A stretch of DNA of 64,000 nt from Bacillus massilioanorexius (lineage in GTDB: Bacteria > Bacillota > Bacilli > Bacillales > DSM-1321), in NCBI RefSeq assembly GCF_902374955.1, contig NZ_CABKRX010000065.1, positions 14,844 to 78,843 on the forward strand, written 5' to 3'. The first letter of the stretch is position 1. Every line of letters starts with the position of its first letter. The position numbers and the translations under genes are program-made. Positions 8,885-22,639 of this stretch are shown here, piece after piece. Under the pieces are notes generated by a model. It saw only the letters and a list, made by a program, of their open reading frames with translations, ran no database searches and was not told where the DNA came from.

Positions 8885-8944
8885 GGTGATGACGTCATGA
8901 CCACTATTGAAGAATATAATACACGTCACTTTTTTTAAAGTCAA
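8885..8944 (-). promoter_or_regulatory. Permease-phnX promoter with palindromic operator
   Basis: On the minus strand TTGACT (8944-8939), 17 bases, then TATTAT (8921-8916) make a near-consensus sigma-A promoter. Directly downstream, GGTGATGACGTCATGACC (8885-8902) contains the perfect palindrome ATGACGTCAT. The size and symmetry suit a GntR-family or similar dimeric regulator. A leader of roughly 250 bases separates it from the permease. Confidence 0.65.
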
Positions 8945-9374
8945 TATAAATTTCTGAAATTTTAGTAAATTTTGTATTCGTAAGTTTTATTTGAAAATTG
9001 CACTATGAACGTATTTTCTTTATACGGATATAATTGTATTTGCATCAATCAGCGATAAGTTATTCAAGCTGCTTTTGTATCTGGATACAAAGAAAAGATT
9101 AACTCTAGTAAGGTTAGTCAATATAACTATGCTGTTGCTCTGCTCCAAAGTATATAGAACCAAGAATTCACGCTAATCAATCACTGAAATTTTCACAAAA
9201 AAATATTGATTAATATGGTAGAAATATGATTTATCTGAGGGAGTATTCTAGTGTACAAATTTATAGGTAAACATTTCTATAACTAAAAATTAGAACTTTT
9301 AATAAATATTCATCCTGCAATTAAACCAATGTACGACATTACCTTCTTGAATAGCGAGCAATATTGGTATCAAT
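8945..9374. other. Gene-free gap between the permease promoter and the eno terminator
   Basis: No credible coding frame on either strand. The sequence is AT-rich. One clean palindrome, TTTGTATCTGGATACAAA (9074-9091, two 8-base arms around TG), stands out and could be an operator, but no gene starts near it. The secG-rnr-smpB genes often found after eno are absent here. Confidence 0.6.
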
Positions 9375-9441
9375 TAAAAAAAGCAACCTATATTCAGTAG
9401 ATCCGGCAAAGAATCACTACTGAATTATAAGTTGCTTTTAA
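9375..9441 (-). terminator. Terminator after enolase
   Basis: On the minus strand AAAAGCAACTTATAATTCAG pairs with CTGAATATAGGTTGCTTTTTTT across a loop of about 25 bases and ends in a T-run. It lies about 80 bases past the eno stop and closes the glycolytic operon. Confidence 0.75.
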
Positions 9442-9519
9442 AATCACACTATTTTACTCTCCATAATGAATTGGCAAAGGCATTACAGCGGGAAAATAGC
9501 TTAAATTTATGTTCTACGA

Positions 9520-10818
<1,299 letters not shown>

Positions 10819-10847
10819 TTATAATCTCCTTTAAATGTAAATTAGTA

Positions 10848-13251
<2,404 letters not shown>

Positions 13252-14436
13252 TTAATTTTTGTCGTTAAGTGCCACTACACCTGGAAGTTCTTTTCCTTCA
13301 ATAAATTCTAGAGAAGCTCCACCACCAGTTGAAATGTGAGACATTTGATCAGCTAAGTTGAATTTTTCAGCAGCTGCAGCTGAATCTCCACCACCTACAA
13401 CACTGTAAGCATCAGAAGTTGCTAATGCTTCTGCAACAGATTTTGTTCCGTTAGCGAATTTATCAAATTCGAATACTCCCATTGGTCCATTCCAAATAAC
13501 CAATTTAGAGTTTTTAATTACATCTGCATATAAAGCAGCTGTTTTTGGTCCGATATCAAGAGACATCCAATCAGATGGAATTGAATCAATATCTACCACT
13601 TTTGTCTCTACATTTTCACCAAATTCTGGCGCAATAACTGCGTCGATTGGCATGTAGAATTTTACACCTTTTTCTTTCGCTTTATCCATGAAAGATTTAG
13701 CTAATTCAATTTTGTCTTCTTCTAAAAGAGATGTTCCAATTTCGTGGCCTTGAGCTTTAATAAATGTGTAAGCCAATCCTCCACCAATAATTAAATTATC
13801 TACTTTATCAAGAAGATTTTCGATAACGCCGATCTTATCTTTAACTTTCGCTCCACCAATGATTGCAGTGAAAGGACGTTCTGGATTAGACATAGCTTTT
13901 CCTAGTACATCTAGTTCTTTTTGCATTAAGAAACCAGAAACAGCAGGAAGATGTTTAGCAATACCTTCAGTTGAAGCATGTGCACGGTGAGCAGCACCAA
14001 AAGCATCATTTACAAAGATATCTGCAAGATTAGCAAATGCTTTTGCTAATTCAGGATCATTCTTTTCTTCACCAGCATAGAAACGAACGTTTTCAAGTAA
14101 TAGTACATCTCCATCGTTCATTTTTGCAATTTGAGCTTCTACTGCTTCTCCATATGCTTCATCAGCTTTTGCTACTTCTTTACCAAGAAGTTCACTAAGC
14201 TTTTTAGCTACTGGAGTTAAACGAAGTTCTTCATTTACTTGACCTTTTGGACGCCCCATATGGCTAGCTAAAATAACTTTAGCACCTTGCTCCATTAGGT
14301 ATTGAATCGTTGGCAAAGCAGCGCGTACACGAGTATCATCTGTGATTACTCCATTTTGCATAGGTACGTTGAAGTCTACACGGCAAAATACGCGTTTTCC
14401 TTTTACATCAATGTCTTTAATACTCATTTTGTTCAT
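13252..14436 (-). CDS. pgk: Phosphoglycerate kinase
   Basis: 394 residues, complete. It makes ATP and 3-phosphoglycerate from 1,3-bisphosphoglycerate. The signature [11 protein letters not shown] is near residue 20, the basic patch residues are in [10 protein letters not shown] and AAHRAHAST, and the nucleotide loop [12 protein letters not shown] and [10 protein letters not shown] are at the C-terminal domain. The ATG at 14436 follows AGAAGGAGG; a second ATG three codons in is less well placed. It is separated from gapA by a terminator and a cre-like site, so it probably also has its own promoter. Confidence 0.98.
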   Translation of the reverse strand: MNKMSIKDIDVKGKRVFCRVDFNVPMQNGVITDDTRVRAALPTIQYLMEQGAKVILASHMGRPKGQVNEELRLTPVAKKLSELLGKEVAKADEAYGEAVEAQIAKMNDGDVLLLENVRFYAGEEKNDPELAKAFANLADIFVNDAFGAAHRAHASTEGIAKHLPAVSGFLMQKELDVLGKAMSNPERPFTAIIGGAKVKDKIGVIENLLDKVDNLIIGGGLAYTFIKAQGHEIGTSLLEEDKIELAKSFMDKAKEKGVKFYMPIDAVIAPEFGENVETKVVDIDSIPSDWMSLDIGPKTAALYADVIKNSKLVIWNGPMGVFEFDKFANGTKSVAEALATSDAYSVVGGGDSAAAAEKFNLADQMSHISTGGGASLEFIEGKELPGVVALNDKN

Positions 14437-14591
14437 AAAGAGTATCCTCCTTCTACTAATTACAAGAAATGAAAACTTTCTGGGAGTTTTACCTATGTAG
14501 ATAGAATATCCCTATATTTGAAAACGTATAGTTTTCTTTAAATTAAAATAACAATGGCTATTGGCAAAGGCACCATTCCTACCCTAATTCT

Positions 14592-14605
14592 TGTAAGCGT
14601 TTCAA
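14592..14605. promoter_or_regulatory. cre-like site upstream of pgk
   Basis: TGTAAGCGTTTCAA agrees with the CcpA consensus TGWAANCGNTNWCA in the first eleven positions and departs near the end. It lies between the gapA terminator and pgk, upstream of where a pgk promoter would be, a position where CcpA can activate. Weak call. Confidence 0.35.
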
Positions 14606-14650
14606 ACATAAGAAAAAGGGAAAGGGCATTTTCCCCTCTCCCCTTTTTCT
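14606..14650 (-). terminator. Terminator between gapA and pgk
   Basis: AAAAAGGGAAAGGG pairs with CCCTCTCCCCTTTTT around a TTTTC-type loop; a T-run follows on either strand. It sits about 90 bases after the gapA stop and should reduce read-through from cggR-gapA into pgk. Confidence 0.75.
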
Positions 14651-14738
14651 CTTTATATTATAGTCTCTACACTATTTTTTATCCAATATGTTCTTATATT
14701 GGATAGTATCGTTAGTGACAAAACTTTAACAGTTCTAA

Positions 14739-15803
<1,065 letters not shown>

Positions 15804-16826
15804 TTAACCCTTTAATAACTGAGTTGCTGCTGCTTCATCTGTAATCAAAATGGTGTTGTCTGGAGCAATTTCCATGTACGCTTGAATCGCCTTAGCTTTT
15901 GTAGAACCACCTGCAATAGCAATGACTTCTTTTGCAGATTGTACTTGCTCAAGCTGGATACCTACGGTTTGAACTTTATGAACAATTTCTCCTGATTCAT
16001 TAAAGTAATAACCGAATGCCTCTCCAACAGCATTTCCATCTTTGATTTGTTTCATGATGGTTTCAGTAGATTTTCTTCTATTTGCCATCATTGTTGCTTC
16101 TCCAATACCATGAATGACGATATCCGCATCATTAATTAATGATGTTACCTCTTTAATAGATGGTTCATTCATAATCGTATTGTACGATTCATGACTAATC
16201 TGGTCAGGAACATACAGAACGCGATATGACGAGTTCATTTTTTCTGCCATCTTAGCAACAATCGTATTGGCTTGGTCTTTAACTTCCTCACCAAGTCCAC
16301 CTCTAGCTGGAACAAATAATAAATTATTACTTCCTAGTATCGGTGTTAACATTTCTGCTACAGAGGCCATTGTACTTCCTCCAGTAACAGCTATGATATT
16401 TTCCCCAGAAAGTAATTTTTTCATACGCAAGGCACCAGCTTTTCCAAGTTCGGTTTTCACCCAAGGAGAAGTGTCGCTATTCCCGTGTACAACAATCACT
16501 TCTTTGACATTGAGCTTCTTTTCAAGCGCTCGCTCTAGGGAGTCTAACCCAGAGATTTCTCTCATTATTTGATCAAGCTTCTCTAAGATTTCTAAACCTT
16601 CTTTAGAAAGCGACATCCCACTACTTGTAATGTCCACTAAGCTTTGTTCCTTTAAAAACTCTACTTCGCTGCGTACGACCCTTTCTGTAAGATCTAGACT
16701 AAGCGCCAAGCTTCGTCTACCCACAGGCTGCATAAATCTTATGTAGTGTAGAATTTGATACCTTTTTTGCATAACTTCTAACAAATCAGGTAATAATCTT
16801 TTTTGGATGTCCAATAGGGTTTGCAT
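15804..16826 (-). CDS. cggR: Central glycolytic genes regulator CggR
   Basis: 340 residues from ATG 16826, which follows AAGGAGAAA; the frame to 16901 runs back over the operator and is not used. It is a SorC/DeoR-family repressor. The N-terminal winged helix includes GRRSLALSLDLTERVVRSEV near residues 48-67, and the C-terminal domain binds fructose-1,6-bisphosphate (GGSTMASVAEML and VHGIGEA motifs). It represses the cggR-gapA transcript when sugar is absent. It lies 57 bases before gapA, and the operator copy directly upstream is intact, so autoregulation is expected. Confidence 0.95.
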   Translation of the reverse strand: MQTLLDIQKRLLPDLLEVMQKRYQILHYIRFMQPVGRRSLALSLDLTERVVRSEVEFLKEQSLVDITSSGMSLSKEGLEILEKLDQIMREISGLDSLERALEKKLNVKEVIVVHGNSDTSPWVKTELGKAGALRMKKLLSGENIIAVTGGSTMASVAEMLTPILGSNNLLFVPARGGLGEEVKDQANTIVAKMAEKMNSSYRVLYVPDQISHESYNTIMNEPSIKEVTSLINDADIVIHGIGEATMMANRRKSTETIMKQIKDGNAVGEAFGYYFNESGEIVHKVQTVGIQLEQVQSAKEVIAIAGGSTKAKAIQAYMEIAPDNTILITDEAAATQLLKG

Positions 16827-16854
16827 GGAGCATTTCTCCTTAAAAAATAGTATA

Positions 16855-16890
16855 GGACTTTTTTTGTCCATGTTAGACGTTTTTTGTCCC
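16855..16890 (-). promoter_or_regulatory. CggR operator
   Basis: Minus strand: GGGACAAAAAACGTC followed after a short gap by GGACAAAAAAAGTCC. These are the two direct GGAC-N6-GTC half-operators that CggR tetramers bind in Bacillus. They lie between the promoter and the cggR start. Confidence 0.85.
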
Positions 16891-16927
16891 ACAGTATCCA
16901 AAAAAATTTACCCTTGCTACAGATTCT

Positions 16928-16956
16928 ATTTTATCAAGGGTTCATTTTTTTTTCAA
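16928..16956 (-). promoter_or_regulatory. cggR-gapA promoter
   Basis: Minus strand TTGAAA (16956-16951), a 17-base spacer, then TAAAAT (16933-16928). The spacing is ideal for sigma-A, and the CggR operator begins about 38 bases downstream. Confidence 0.75.
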
Positions 16957-16975
16957 TAATCATTTGACCAGAAAT

Positions 16976-17218
16976 TTATTTTTTATTATTCAAAAATATT
17001 CGAATTGATTGAAAGTCAATCTGACCATATTGTATCATTTCTCCTTGATATTCTACCACAGGAATCATCAAACCATACTCCTCAAGTAATTCATCATCCT
17101 GATATATATCAATTTCTCGAAAAGACACTCCTTCAGATTGCTTTATTTTTTCTAATTCTCGTTTAGCCATGTCACACAAATGACAATTATCTTTTGAATA
17201 CAAAATTAATTCTTCCAT
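16976..17218 (-). CDS. Small glutaredoxin/thioredoxin-fold protein
   Basis: 80 residues with a thioredoxin fold: beta-strand LILYSK, the redox motif CHLC (Cys12, Cys15), a helix with MAKRELEKIK, and a probable cis-proline at MIPVVEYQGE. It belongs to the glutaredoxin-like (DUF836-type) family found next to sigL/cggR in Bacillaceae. The likely role is thiol-disulfide exchange in the cytoplasm; the partner is unknown. It starts 21 bases after rpoN and is probably co-transcribed with it. The ribosome site, GTAGGTG, is moderate. Confidence 0.75.
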   Translation of the reverse strand: MEELILYSKDNCHLCDMAKRELEKIKQSEGVSFREIDIYQDDELLEEYGLMIPVVEYQGEMIQYGQIDFQSIRIFLNNKK

Positions 17219-17239
17219 TCATTTTCACCTACACGATTT

Positions 17240-18550
17240 TTAAAAACGCTTTCTTTTGGATGAAGATGGTATTTTGAGTTGATCTCTATATTTAGCAACC
17301 GTACGTCGAGATAGAACAATATGCTTTTCTTTATTTAATGTATCAGCAATTTCTTGGTCAGAAAGCGGCTTTTTCTTATTTTCTGCTTGTATTAGTGCTT
17401 GAATAGCACTTTTTGCTTCTTTCGCTGATACATCATCATTCGTCAAGGATTGAAGACTAGCAGAGAAGAATTCTCGCATTTCTACAGTTCCAAATGGTGC
17501 CTGTACATACTTATCCTTTACCGTTCTACTTACAGTAGATTCATGAATTTCTAATTCATCAGCAACTTCCTTCATAGTCATAGGTTTTAAATACGATAAA
17601 CCCTTCTGAATACATTCCGGTTGTTTTTCAGCTATTTTACTCATAACTTTATAAATCGTTTCTCTTCTTTGTTGCACACTTTTTAAAATCCATTGGTATT
17701 CATTGTATTTATCTTTAAGAAAGCTGTTAACCTGCTTATCATTAACGCTTTTCATTTCATTATAATAATTTTGGTTAAAGTTTAGAGTCGATATAGGGTC
17801 GTTTGCCATTCTTATAATAAAATGATCTTCTACTATTTCAATGGATACATCGGGAACAACATAAGACGGCTTCTCATTTGAAAAGATTCCACAAGGTCTT
17901 GGATGTAGCGTTTGTACAAAATCAAAAATATCCTGAATTTCCTTCATTGAAATACCAAGTTCTTTAGAAATAACTTTCCACTTCTTTTCAGCAAATTCTA
18001 TGAAATAATTTTTTAACACTTTATACGTGATCGCAGAACAATCTTTTCTCTCAATTTGCAACAACAAGCATTCTTGTAAATCTCTCGCCCCAACTCCTGC
18101 TGGCTCCAATGACTGAATGATTCGTAATACTTCTTCAACTGCTGTTACACTTTCACCCAAATTATTTGCTAAATCAATAATTGGAGCTCTTAGGTATCCA
18201 TTCTCGTCTAAATTATAAATAAGGTTGCGAATGATTTTTTTCTGATTATCTTTTAAAGAATTCTGTGGAATTTGAGATAGGAGATAATTCTCCAAACTAA
18301 CTTTCACTTCACCTATCTGTTCTATCCAGTACTTAGGATCGGCTTCTCGTTGTTTTTTGTTTTTTGTTTTAAAATCTGATACGGTTCCTTGGCTATCCAA
18401 AGAAATGAGTGGATTTTCCGTGGCCTTATTTTCTAAAAAAGAAACTAGATCTTGAGAACAATATTGTAAAAGAGCAATCGCTTGACTCAATTCATGTGTC
18501 ATCGTTAACTTTAGTGTTTGTTGTTGAAATAAGCCTTGCTTCATATTCAT
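17240..18550 (-). CDS. rpoN: RNA polymerase sigma-54 factor
   Basis: 436 residues. The N-terminal region I is glutamine/leucine-rich (QQQTLKLTMTHELSQAIALLQ region), the region that answers to AAA+ activators. The core-binding domain follows (VGARDLQECLLLQ), then a helix-turn-helix (KEVADELEIHESTVSRTVKDK), and near the end the RpoN box SRRTVAKYRDQL that reads the -24 GG element. It corresponds to SigL of B. subtilis. GAGGAGGGAG precedes the first ATG; a second ATG two codons on is possible. A matching sigma-54 promoter and activator are found at 59.5-61.3 kb in this window. Confidence 0.96.
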   Translation of the reverse strand: MNMKQGLFQQQTLKLTMTHELSQAIALLQYCSQDLVSFLENKATENPLISLDSQGTVSDFKTKNKKQREADPKYWIEQIGEVKVSLENYLLSQIPQNSLKDNQKKIIRNLIYNLDENGYLRAPIIDLANNLGESVTAVEEVLRIIQSLEPAGVGARDLQECLLLQIERKDCSAITYKVLKNYFIEFAEKKWKVISKELGISMKEIQDIFDFVQTLHPRPCGIFSNEKPSYVVPDVSIEIVEDHFIIRMANDPISTLNFNQNYYNEMKSVNDKQVNSFLKDKYNEYQWILKSVQQRRETIYKVMSKIAEKQPECIQKGLSYLKPMTMKEVADELEIHESTVSRTVKDKYVQAPFGTVEMREFFSASLQSLTNDDVSAKEAKSAIQALIQAENKKKPLSDQEIADTLNKEKHIVLSRRTVAKYRDQLKIPSSSKRKRF

Positions 18551-18878
18551 AGCGACTCCCTCCTCTATTACTTAATTTTACATCCTCCTTGAATATTTTG
18601 ACTATAATAAATTATACCAAAAATAACAGATCATACATAAATCATATAATATTACTTATTAATTTTCATAATAATTAGATTTATTAGGATGTAGTTTATC
18701 CGGTGTATATATCCAACTTATTCTTTTAGACTACTATAATTCTATAAATATGCTATTTGATTCATAATGCTTCATAAAAATTTACATCCTTTTGCTTCTG
18801 ATTCCCCTATTATTCTTATTAGAAAACCATCTTCACGTATAATAAAGACGCGAGAGTAAGCCCTTTCATTTCTGACTC
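18551..18878. other. rpoN upstream region; no gene
   Basis: AT-rich with no coding frame of note. On the minus strand TGGTATAAT (TATAAT at 18611-18616) is an extended -10 promoter motif with a poor -35, a good candidate for rpoN transcription. Nothing else stands out before the tRNA terminator. Confidence 0.55.
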
Positions 18879-18882
18879 CTTC

Positions 18883-18917
18883 AAAAAATCCCTCTACGCA
18901 TTCATGCATAGAGGGAT
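18883..18917 (-). terminator. Terminator after tRNA-Arg
   Basis: Minus strand ATCCCTCTATGCATG pairs with GCGTAGAGGGAT and is followed by TTTTTTGAAG. It lies 22 bases past the tRNA 3' end. Confidence 0.8.
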
Positions 18918-18938
18918 CTTCTTTCTCCTCGCCTTTGA

Positions 18939-19010
18939 CGCCCTCGGAGGGAATCGAACCCCCATTTTAAGAACCGGAATCTCACGTGCTATCCGTTGCA
19001 CCACGAGGGC
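18939..19010 (-). tRNA. tRNA-Arg (anticodon CCG)
   Basis: A full cloverleaf folds on the minus strand: acceptor GCCCTCG/CGAGGGC, D arm GTGC...GCAC, anticodon arm TGAGA-TTCCGGT-TCTTA giving anticodon CCG (codon CGG), a short variable loop, and T arm GGGGG-TTCGATT-CCCTC. The discriminator base is G and CCA is not encoded. It stands alone with its own terminator, and no integrase gene adjoins it. Confidence 0.93.
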
Positions 19011-19435
19011 ATATAATGGAAACAATCAGACTTTCATTATATTGTAGTCATTCAAATTTTGCAATAATATTAAAATACCTAGCAACTTTTCAACATCTGT
19101 AAACACTCGATATTCAAAGTTACATGATACTTATTTCTTCACTTTATAAAATTCAACTAATATAACATACATAAATTATCTCAATAAAATATTTTTGAAA
19201 TGCATCATACATAATAGTTACCTTCAAAAATTAGCTAAAACCGATTATTTTAACATTTTCAATTCATTTAACTTAGATTTTTTACTCTCATTCATTATAT
19301 AAATATAATTCATATCACGAATTACAATAGTTTCCTTTATCATAAAAAAATCCTGAAAAATGTTTATTTTTTTAGAACATTGGGAAAGATGTTATAAGTT
19401 GTCGAAGAAAATATAAGAGATATACAACGCTTTTG
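19011..19435. other. Gene-free AT-rich stretch upstream of clpP
   Basis: No ORF, RNA or clear repeat could be supported. It holds the divergent upstream regions of the tRNA (minus) and clpP (plus). Confidence 0.6.
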
Positions 19436-19466
19436 TTTGACCTAAATTGACCAAAAAGTGTATCAT
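19436..19466 (+). promoter_or_regulatory. clpP promoter overlapped by a CtsR box
   Basis: TTTGACCTAAATTGACC (19436-19452) is, in reverse, GGTCAATTTAGGTCAAA, close to the CtsR heptad repeat RGTCAAANANRGTCAAA. TTGACC at 19437-19442 and TATCAT at 19461-19466 with 18 bases between form the sigma-A promoter, so CtsR binding would cover the -35. Confidence 0.8.
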
Positions 19467-19530
19467 ATGGATACAGCGATTTCATTAAGAATTGCGTTTA
19501 ATTATTCTCTATACAAGGAGGAACAATAAA

Positions 19531-20136
19531 ATGAATTTAATCCCTACAGTTATTGAGCAAACAAGCCGTGGCGAGCGCGCTTATGATATTTATTCTCGTC
19601 TTTTAAAAGACCGTATCATTATGCTTGGTAGTGCAATTGATGATAATGTAGCAAATTCAATTGTGGCACAATTACTTTTCTTAGAGGCTGAAAATCCAGA
19701 AAAGGATATTACGATCTACATAAATAGCCCTGGTGGTAGCATTACTGCAGGTATGGCAATTTACGATACAATGCAATATATCAAACCAAAAGTTTCTACT
19801 ATTTGTATCGGTATGGCTGCTTCAATGGGTGCTTTTTTACTTGCAGCAGGTGAAAAAGGAAAACGTTATGCTCTTCCAAACAGTGAAGTAATGATTCACC
19901 AACCATTAGGTGGAGCGCAAGGTCAAGCCACTGAAATTGAAATTGCAGCTCGTCGTATTCTTCACTTACGCGACAAATTAAATGGCATTTTAGCTGAACG
20001 TACTGGTCAACCACTTGAAGTCATTCAAAGAGACACTGAACGTGATAATTTCATGGAAGCTCATAAAGCATTAGAATATGGCTTAATTGACCAAGTTATT
20101 ACACGAAATGATCTTGAAGATAAAAAAGACAAATAA
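19531..20136 (+). CDS. clpP: ATP-dependent Clp protease proteolytic subunit
   Basis: 201 residues from ATG 19531, which follows AAGGAGG; the frame to 19492 would extend into the leader. The catalytic triad is visible: Ser98 in GMAASMGA, His123 in MIHQPLGG, and Asp in TERDNFM. It forms the double heptameric barrel that degrades proteins fed by ClpX, ClpC or ClpE. The CtsR box at its promoter fits heat and stress induction. It is the only long plus-strand core gene in the first 39 kb, and it ends in its own terminator. Confidence 0.98.
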   Translation: MNLIPTVIEQTSRGERAYDIYSRLLKDRIIMLGSAIDDNVANSIVAQLLFLEAENPEKDITIYINSPGGSITAGMAIYDTMQYIKPKVSTICIGMAASMGAFLLAAGEKGKRYALPNSEVMIHQPLGGAQGQATEIEIAARRILHLRDKLNGILAERTGQPLEVIQRDTERDNFMEAHKALEYGLIDQVITRNDLEDKKDK

Positions 20137-20177
20137 TAAGAAAGTCACTGAAGAACAAATATGTGGCGATCACATTA

Positions 20178-20226
20178 AACCTTACCCTCTATAAGGAACT
20201 AGCTACTAGAGGGTAAGGTTTTTATT
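20178..20226 (+). terminator. Terminator after clpP
   Basis: AACCTTACCCTCTA pairs with TAGAGGGTAAGGTT and is followed by TTTATTTTG on the plus strand. The A-rich left flank may let it also end minus-strand transcription from crh. Confidence 0.85.
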
Positions 20227-20348
20227 TTGACTATAAAGAAACGAGGTGACAACCAATTCATACTTTCTAGTATGTCGGCGCCACCTCCTTTTATTTATTG
20301 TAACCAATGGAGAATGAAGAAACATACTCACCAATTACAAGATTTATA

Positions 20349-20606
20349 TTAGGCATCATTTTGCACGAATTCTACTAAGAAATCTACTGCTTTCTGCTCG
20401 TCTTTACCTTGAGCACTAATAATAATACTTGTACCCGAGCTTATAGCAAGACTCATTAACCCCATAATACTTTTAGCATTGACTTTTTTCCCATCTTTCT
20501 CTAAAAAAACATCACTTGAAAATTGGTTAGCTTCTTGAACAAATAATGCAGCTGGCCTTGCTTGTAAACCAGTTTTTAATCGTACTTCAACCTGTTTCTC
20601 AATCAT
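20349..20606 (-). CDS. crh: Catabolite repression HPr-like protein Crh
   Basis: 85 residues of the HPr fold. Position 15 is Gln (GLQARPA) instead of the phosphorylatable His of PTS HPr, and Ser46 (NAKSIMGLMSL) is kept. This pair of features defines Crh, which cannot carry PTS phosphate but is phosphorylated on Ser46 by HPr kinase and then acts as a CcpA corepressor. Crh also binds methylglyoxal synthase in B. subtilis. It is the last gene of the yvcI-rapZ-yvcK-whiA-crh block; hprK is present in the same window at 38-39 kb. Confidence 0.95.
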   Translation of the reverse strand: MIEKQVEVRLKTGLQARPAALFVQEANQFSSDVFLEKDGKKVNAKSIMGLMSLAISSGTSIIISAQGKDEQKAVDFLVEFVQNDA

Positions 20607-20634
20607 TGTTTTTCTCCCCCAAATGTCATATTCA

Positions 20635-21579
20635 TTATTTAACAGTTTCTCCTGCCCTTAATCGATTGGCAATGTCATCTATTTTTCTTAAGCGATGATT
20701 GATACCTGACTTACTTACCTTACCACCAGACACCATTTCGCCTAATTCTTTTAAAGTAACATCCTGATAAGCAACTCGTAGCTGTGCAATTTCTCTCAAT
20801 TTATCAGGTAAAATCGATAACCCTACAGTCGCTTCAATATATTGGATATTTTCTACTTGTCTTAGTGAAGCACCTATCGTTTTGTTTAAGTTTGCGGTTT
20901 CACAATTGACTAGACGATTAACCGAGTTTCTCATGTCACGAACGATTCGTACATCTTCGAAGCGCATAATAGCATTATTTGCTCCAACGATTCGTAAGAA
21001 CTCTGATATTTTCTCTGCCTCTTTTAAATATGTGATAAACCCTTTTTTTCTCTCTAGCGTTTTAGCTTTTAAATCAAAGCTATTCATTAAGCCACACAAT
21101 GCGTCGTTATGCTCTTTATACAGCGAATAAATTTCTAAATGGTAAGAAGATGTTTCAGGATTATTTACAGATCCACCTGCTAAAAAAGCCCCACGTAAAT
21201 AAGAACGTTTACAACATTTCTTTTTTACTAGTTCATTCGAAATAGTATGGATAATAGTAAAACCTTCTCCCAATATCTTCAAATCCATCAATATTTCTTG
21301 TGCTCTTTCAGAAAATCGAACAATGTATATATTATTCTTTTTTAATTTCATTTTCTTTCGAACTAACAATTCTACGTTCAAATCATAATTCTTTTTTAAA
21401 AGCGTGTAAATTCTTCTTGCGATTGCAGCATTTTCTGTTTGAACATCAATTACTAGTTTCCGATTAGAAAATGAGAGAGAGCCATTCATTCTAATAAGCG
21501 CCGATAATTCAACTTTCGAACAGCAATCCTTTAATTCTAGTGTCGTTAGTTCTTTTTTTGTTTCAGAAGCAAATGACAT
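20635..21579 (-). CDS. whiA: WhiA family DNA-binding protein
   Basis: 314 residues. The N-terminal two-thirds has the degenerate LAGLIDADG homing-endonuclease fold (for example [25 protein letters not shown]), and the C-terminus has a helix-turn-helix ([22 protein letters not shown]). In Bacillus it is a nucleoid-associated protein that influences division and chromosome segregation. It precedes crh by 28 bases and follows yvcK by 73. AGGAGGTGAGGG precedes the ATG. Confidence 0.95.
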   Translation of the reverse strand: MSFASETKKELTTLELKDCCSKVELSALIRMNGSLSFSNRKLVIDVQTENAAIARRIYTLLKKNYDLNVELLVRKKMKLKKNNIYIVRFSERAQEILMDLKILGEGFTIIHTISNELVKKKCCKRSYLRGAFLAGGSVNNPETSSYHLEIYSLYKEHNDALCGLMNSFDLKAKTLERKKGFITYLKEAEKISEFLRIVGANNAIMRFEDVRIVRDMRNSVNRLVNCETANLNKTIGASLRQVENIQYIEATVGLSILPDKLREIAQLRVAYQDVTLKELGEMVSGGKVSKSGINHRLRKIDDIANRLRAGETVK

Positions 21580-21652
21580 TCCCTCACCTCCTGTATTTCG
21601 CTTCCGCTTTCTGTCTTAAGGAAATGAAGTCGTATGTTGCTCTTACTTCCTA

Positions 21653-22639
21653 TTACGTACCAGATAGCTCTTTGGTTTCATCCATTAGCATTTGAAATAA
21701 AATATTTGCTACTTTTTTTGTATCGTGGCGAATATATTCTTTTTCAAACGTCATAATTTGCTCTTGTACAACATCTAATCCTAATTCTAAAAGTCTCGCT
21801 ACATCAAAGTGAACCGGATGTGCTAGCTCTTCTTTATATCGAAGCTTCATTTCCGCCGGTACCTCTTCATTATTCACTAGGATTGTATCAAGAAACGGCA
21901 TACCTAAATGTTCATAAATTGCTTTTACATGATCACTAGCTGAGAAATTTAATGTCTCACCAGCTTGCGTCATAAGGTTACATACATAGACCTTTTTCGC
22001 CTTAGCTTTACATACTTCTTCTCCCAAATTAGGAACTAATAAATTAGGTAGAATACTTGTGTATAAACTTCCAGGACCAATTACAATCAAATCCGCTTCT
22101 CTAATAGCCGTTACAGTTTCTGAAGGTGGTCGTACATCTTCAGGTGTTAAAAAAACTTTTTGTATTTTCTTACCGACTATTGGAATATTTGATTCTCCTG
22201 ATACAATAGTACCATCGTCCATTCTAGCATGAAGAACTATACCATGATTGGATGCAGGCAATACTTTTCCTCTTACATTTAATACTTTACCCATTTCTCT
22301 AATTGCATGAACAAAATCACCCGTTATCGAAGTCATAGCGGCTAAAATTAAATTTCCAAGAGAATGTCCAGACAACTCATTTGTATTTCCAAATCTATGT
22401 TGAAACATTTGTTCAATCAAAGGTTCTACATCTGATAATGCTGCTAATACATTCCGAATATCACCTGGTGGTGGAATTTGCATTTCATCTCTTAATCGCC
22501 CTGAGCTTCCCCCATCATCAGCTACCGTGACTATAGCTGTAATATCAACAGGATATTGCTTTAAGCCTCTTAATAAAACAGGAAGACCTGTTCCACCGCC
22601 AATAATTACAATCTTAGGTTGAGGAAAATCATTTCTCAT
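21653..22639 (-). CDS. yvcK: YvcK/CofD-like gluconeogenesis factor
   Basis: 328 residues. The N-terminal [16 protein letters not shown] loop, [14 protein letters not shown] and [11 protein letters not shown] are typical of YvcK, which binds UDP-sugars and is needed for growth and cell shape on gluconeogenic carbon sources. It is cytoplasmic, with a helical localisation reported in B. subtilis. It overlaps the rapZ stop by 11 bases, implying coupled translation. AAGGAACC precedes the start. Confidence 0.95.
   Translation of the reverse strand: MRNDFPQPKIVIIGGGTGLPVLLRGLKQYPVDITAIVTVADDGGSSGRLRDEMQIPPPGDIRNVLAALSDVEPLIEQMFQHRFGNTNELSGHSLGNLILAAMTSITGDFVHAIREMGKVLNVRGKVLPASNHGIVLHARMDDGTIVSGESNIPIVGKKIQKVFLTPEDVRPPSETVTAIREADLIVIGPGSLYTSILPNLLVPNLGEEVCKAKAKKVYVCNLMTQAGETLNFSASDHVKAIYEHLGMPFLDTILVNNEEVPAEMKLRYKEELAHPVHFDVARLLELGLDVVQEQIMTFEKEYIRHDTKKVANILFQMLMDETKELSGT

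Noticed and set aside
18939..19010. tRNA-Arg as an integration site for a mobile island
   Set aside because: No integrase, no direct repeat of the tRNA 3' end and no foreign-looking DNA on either side were seen.
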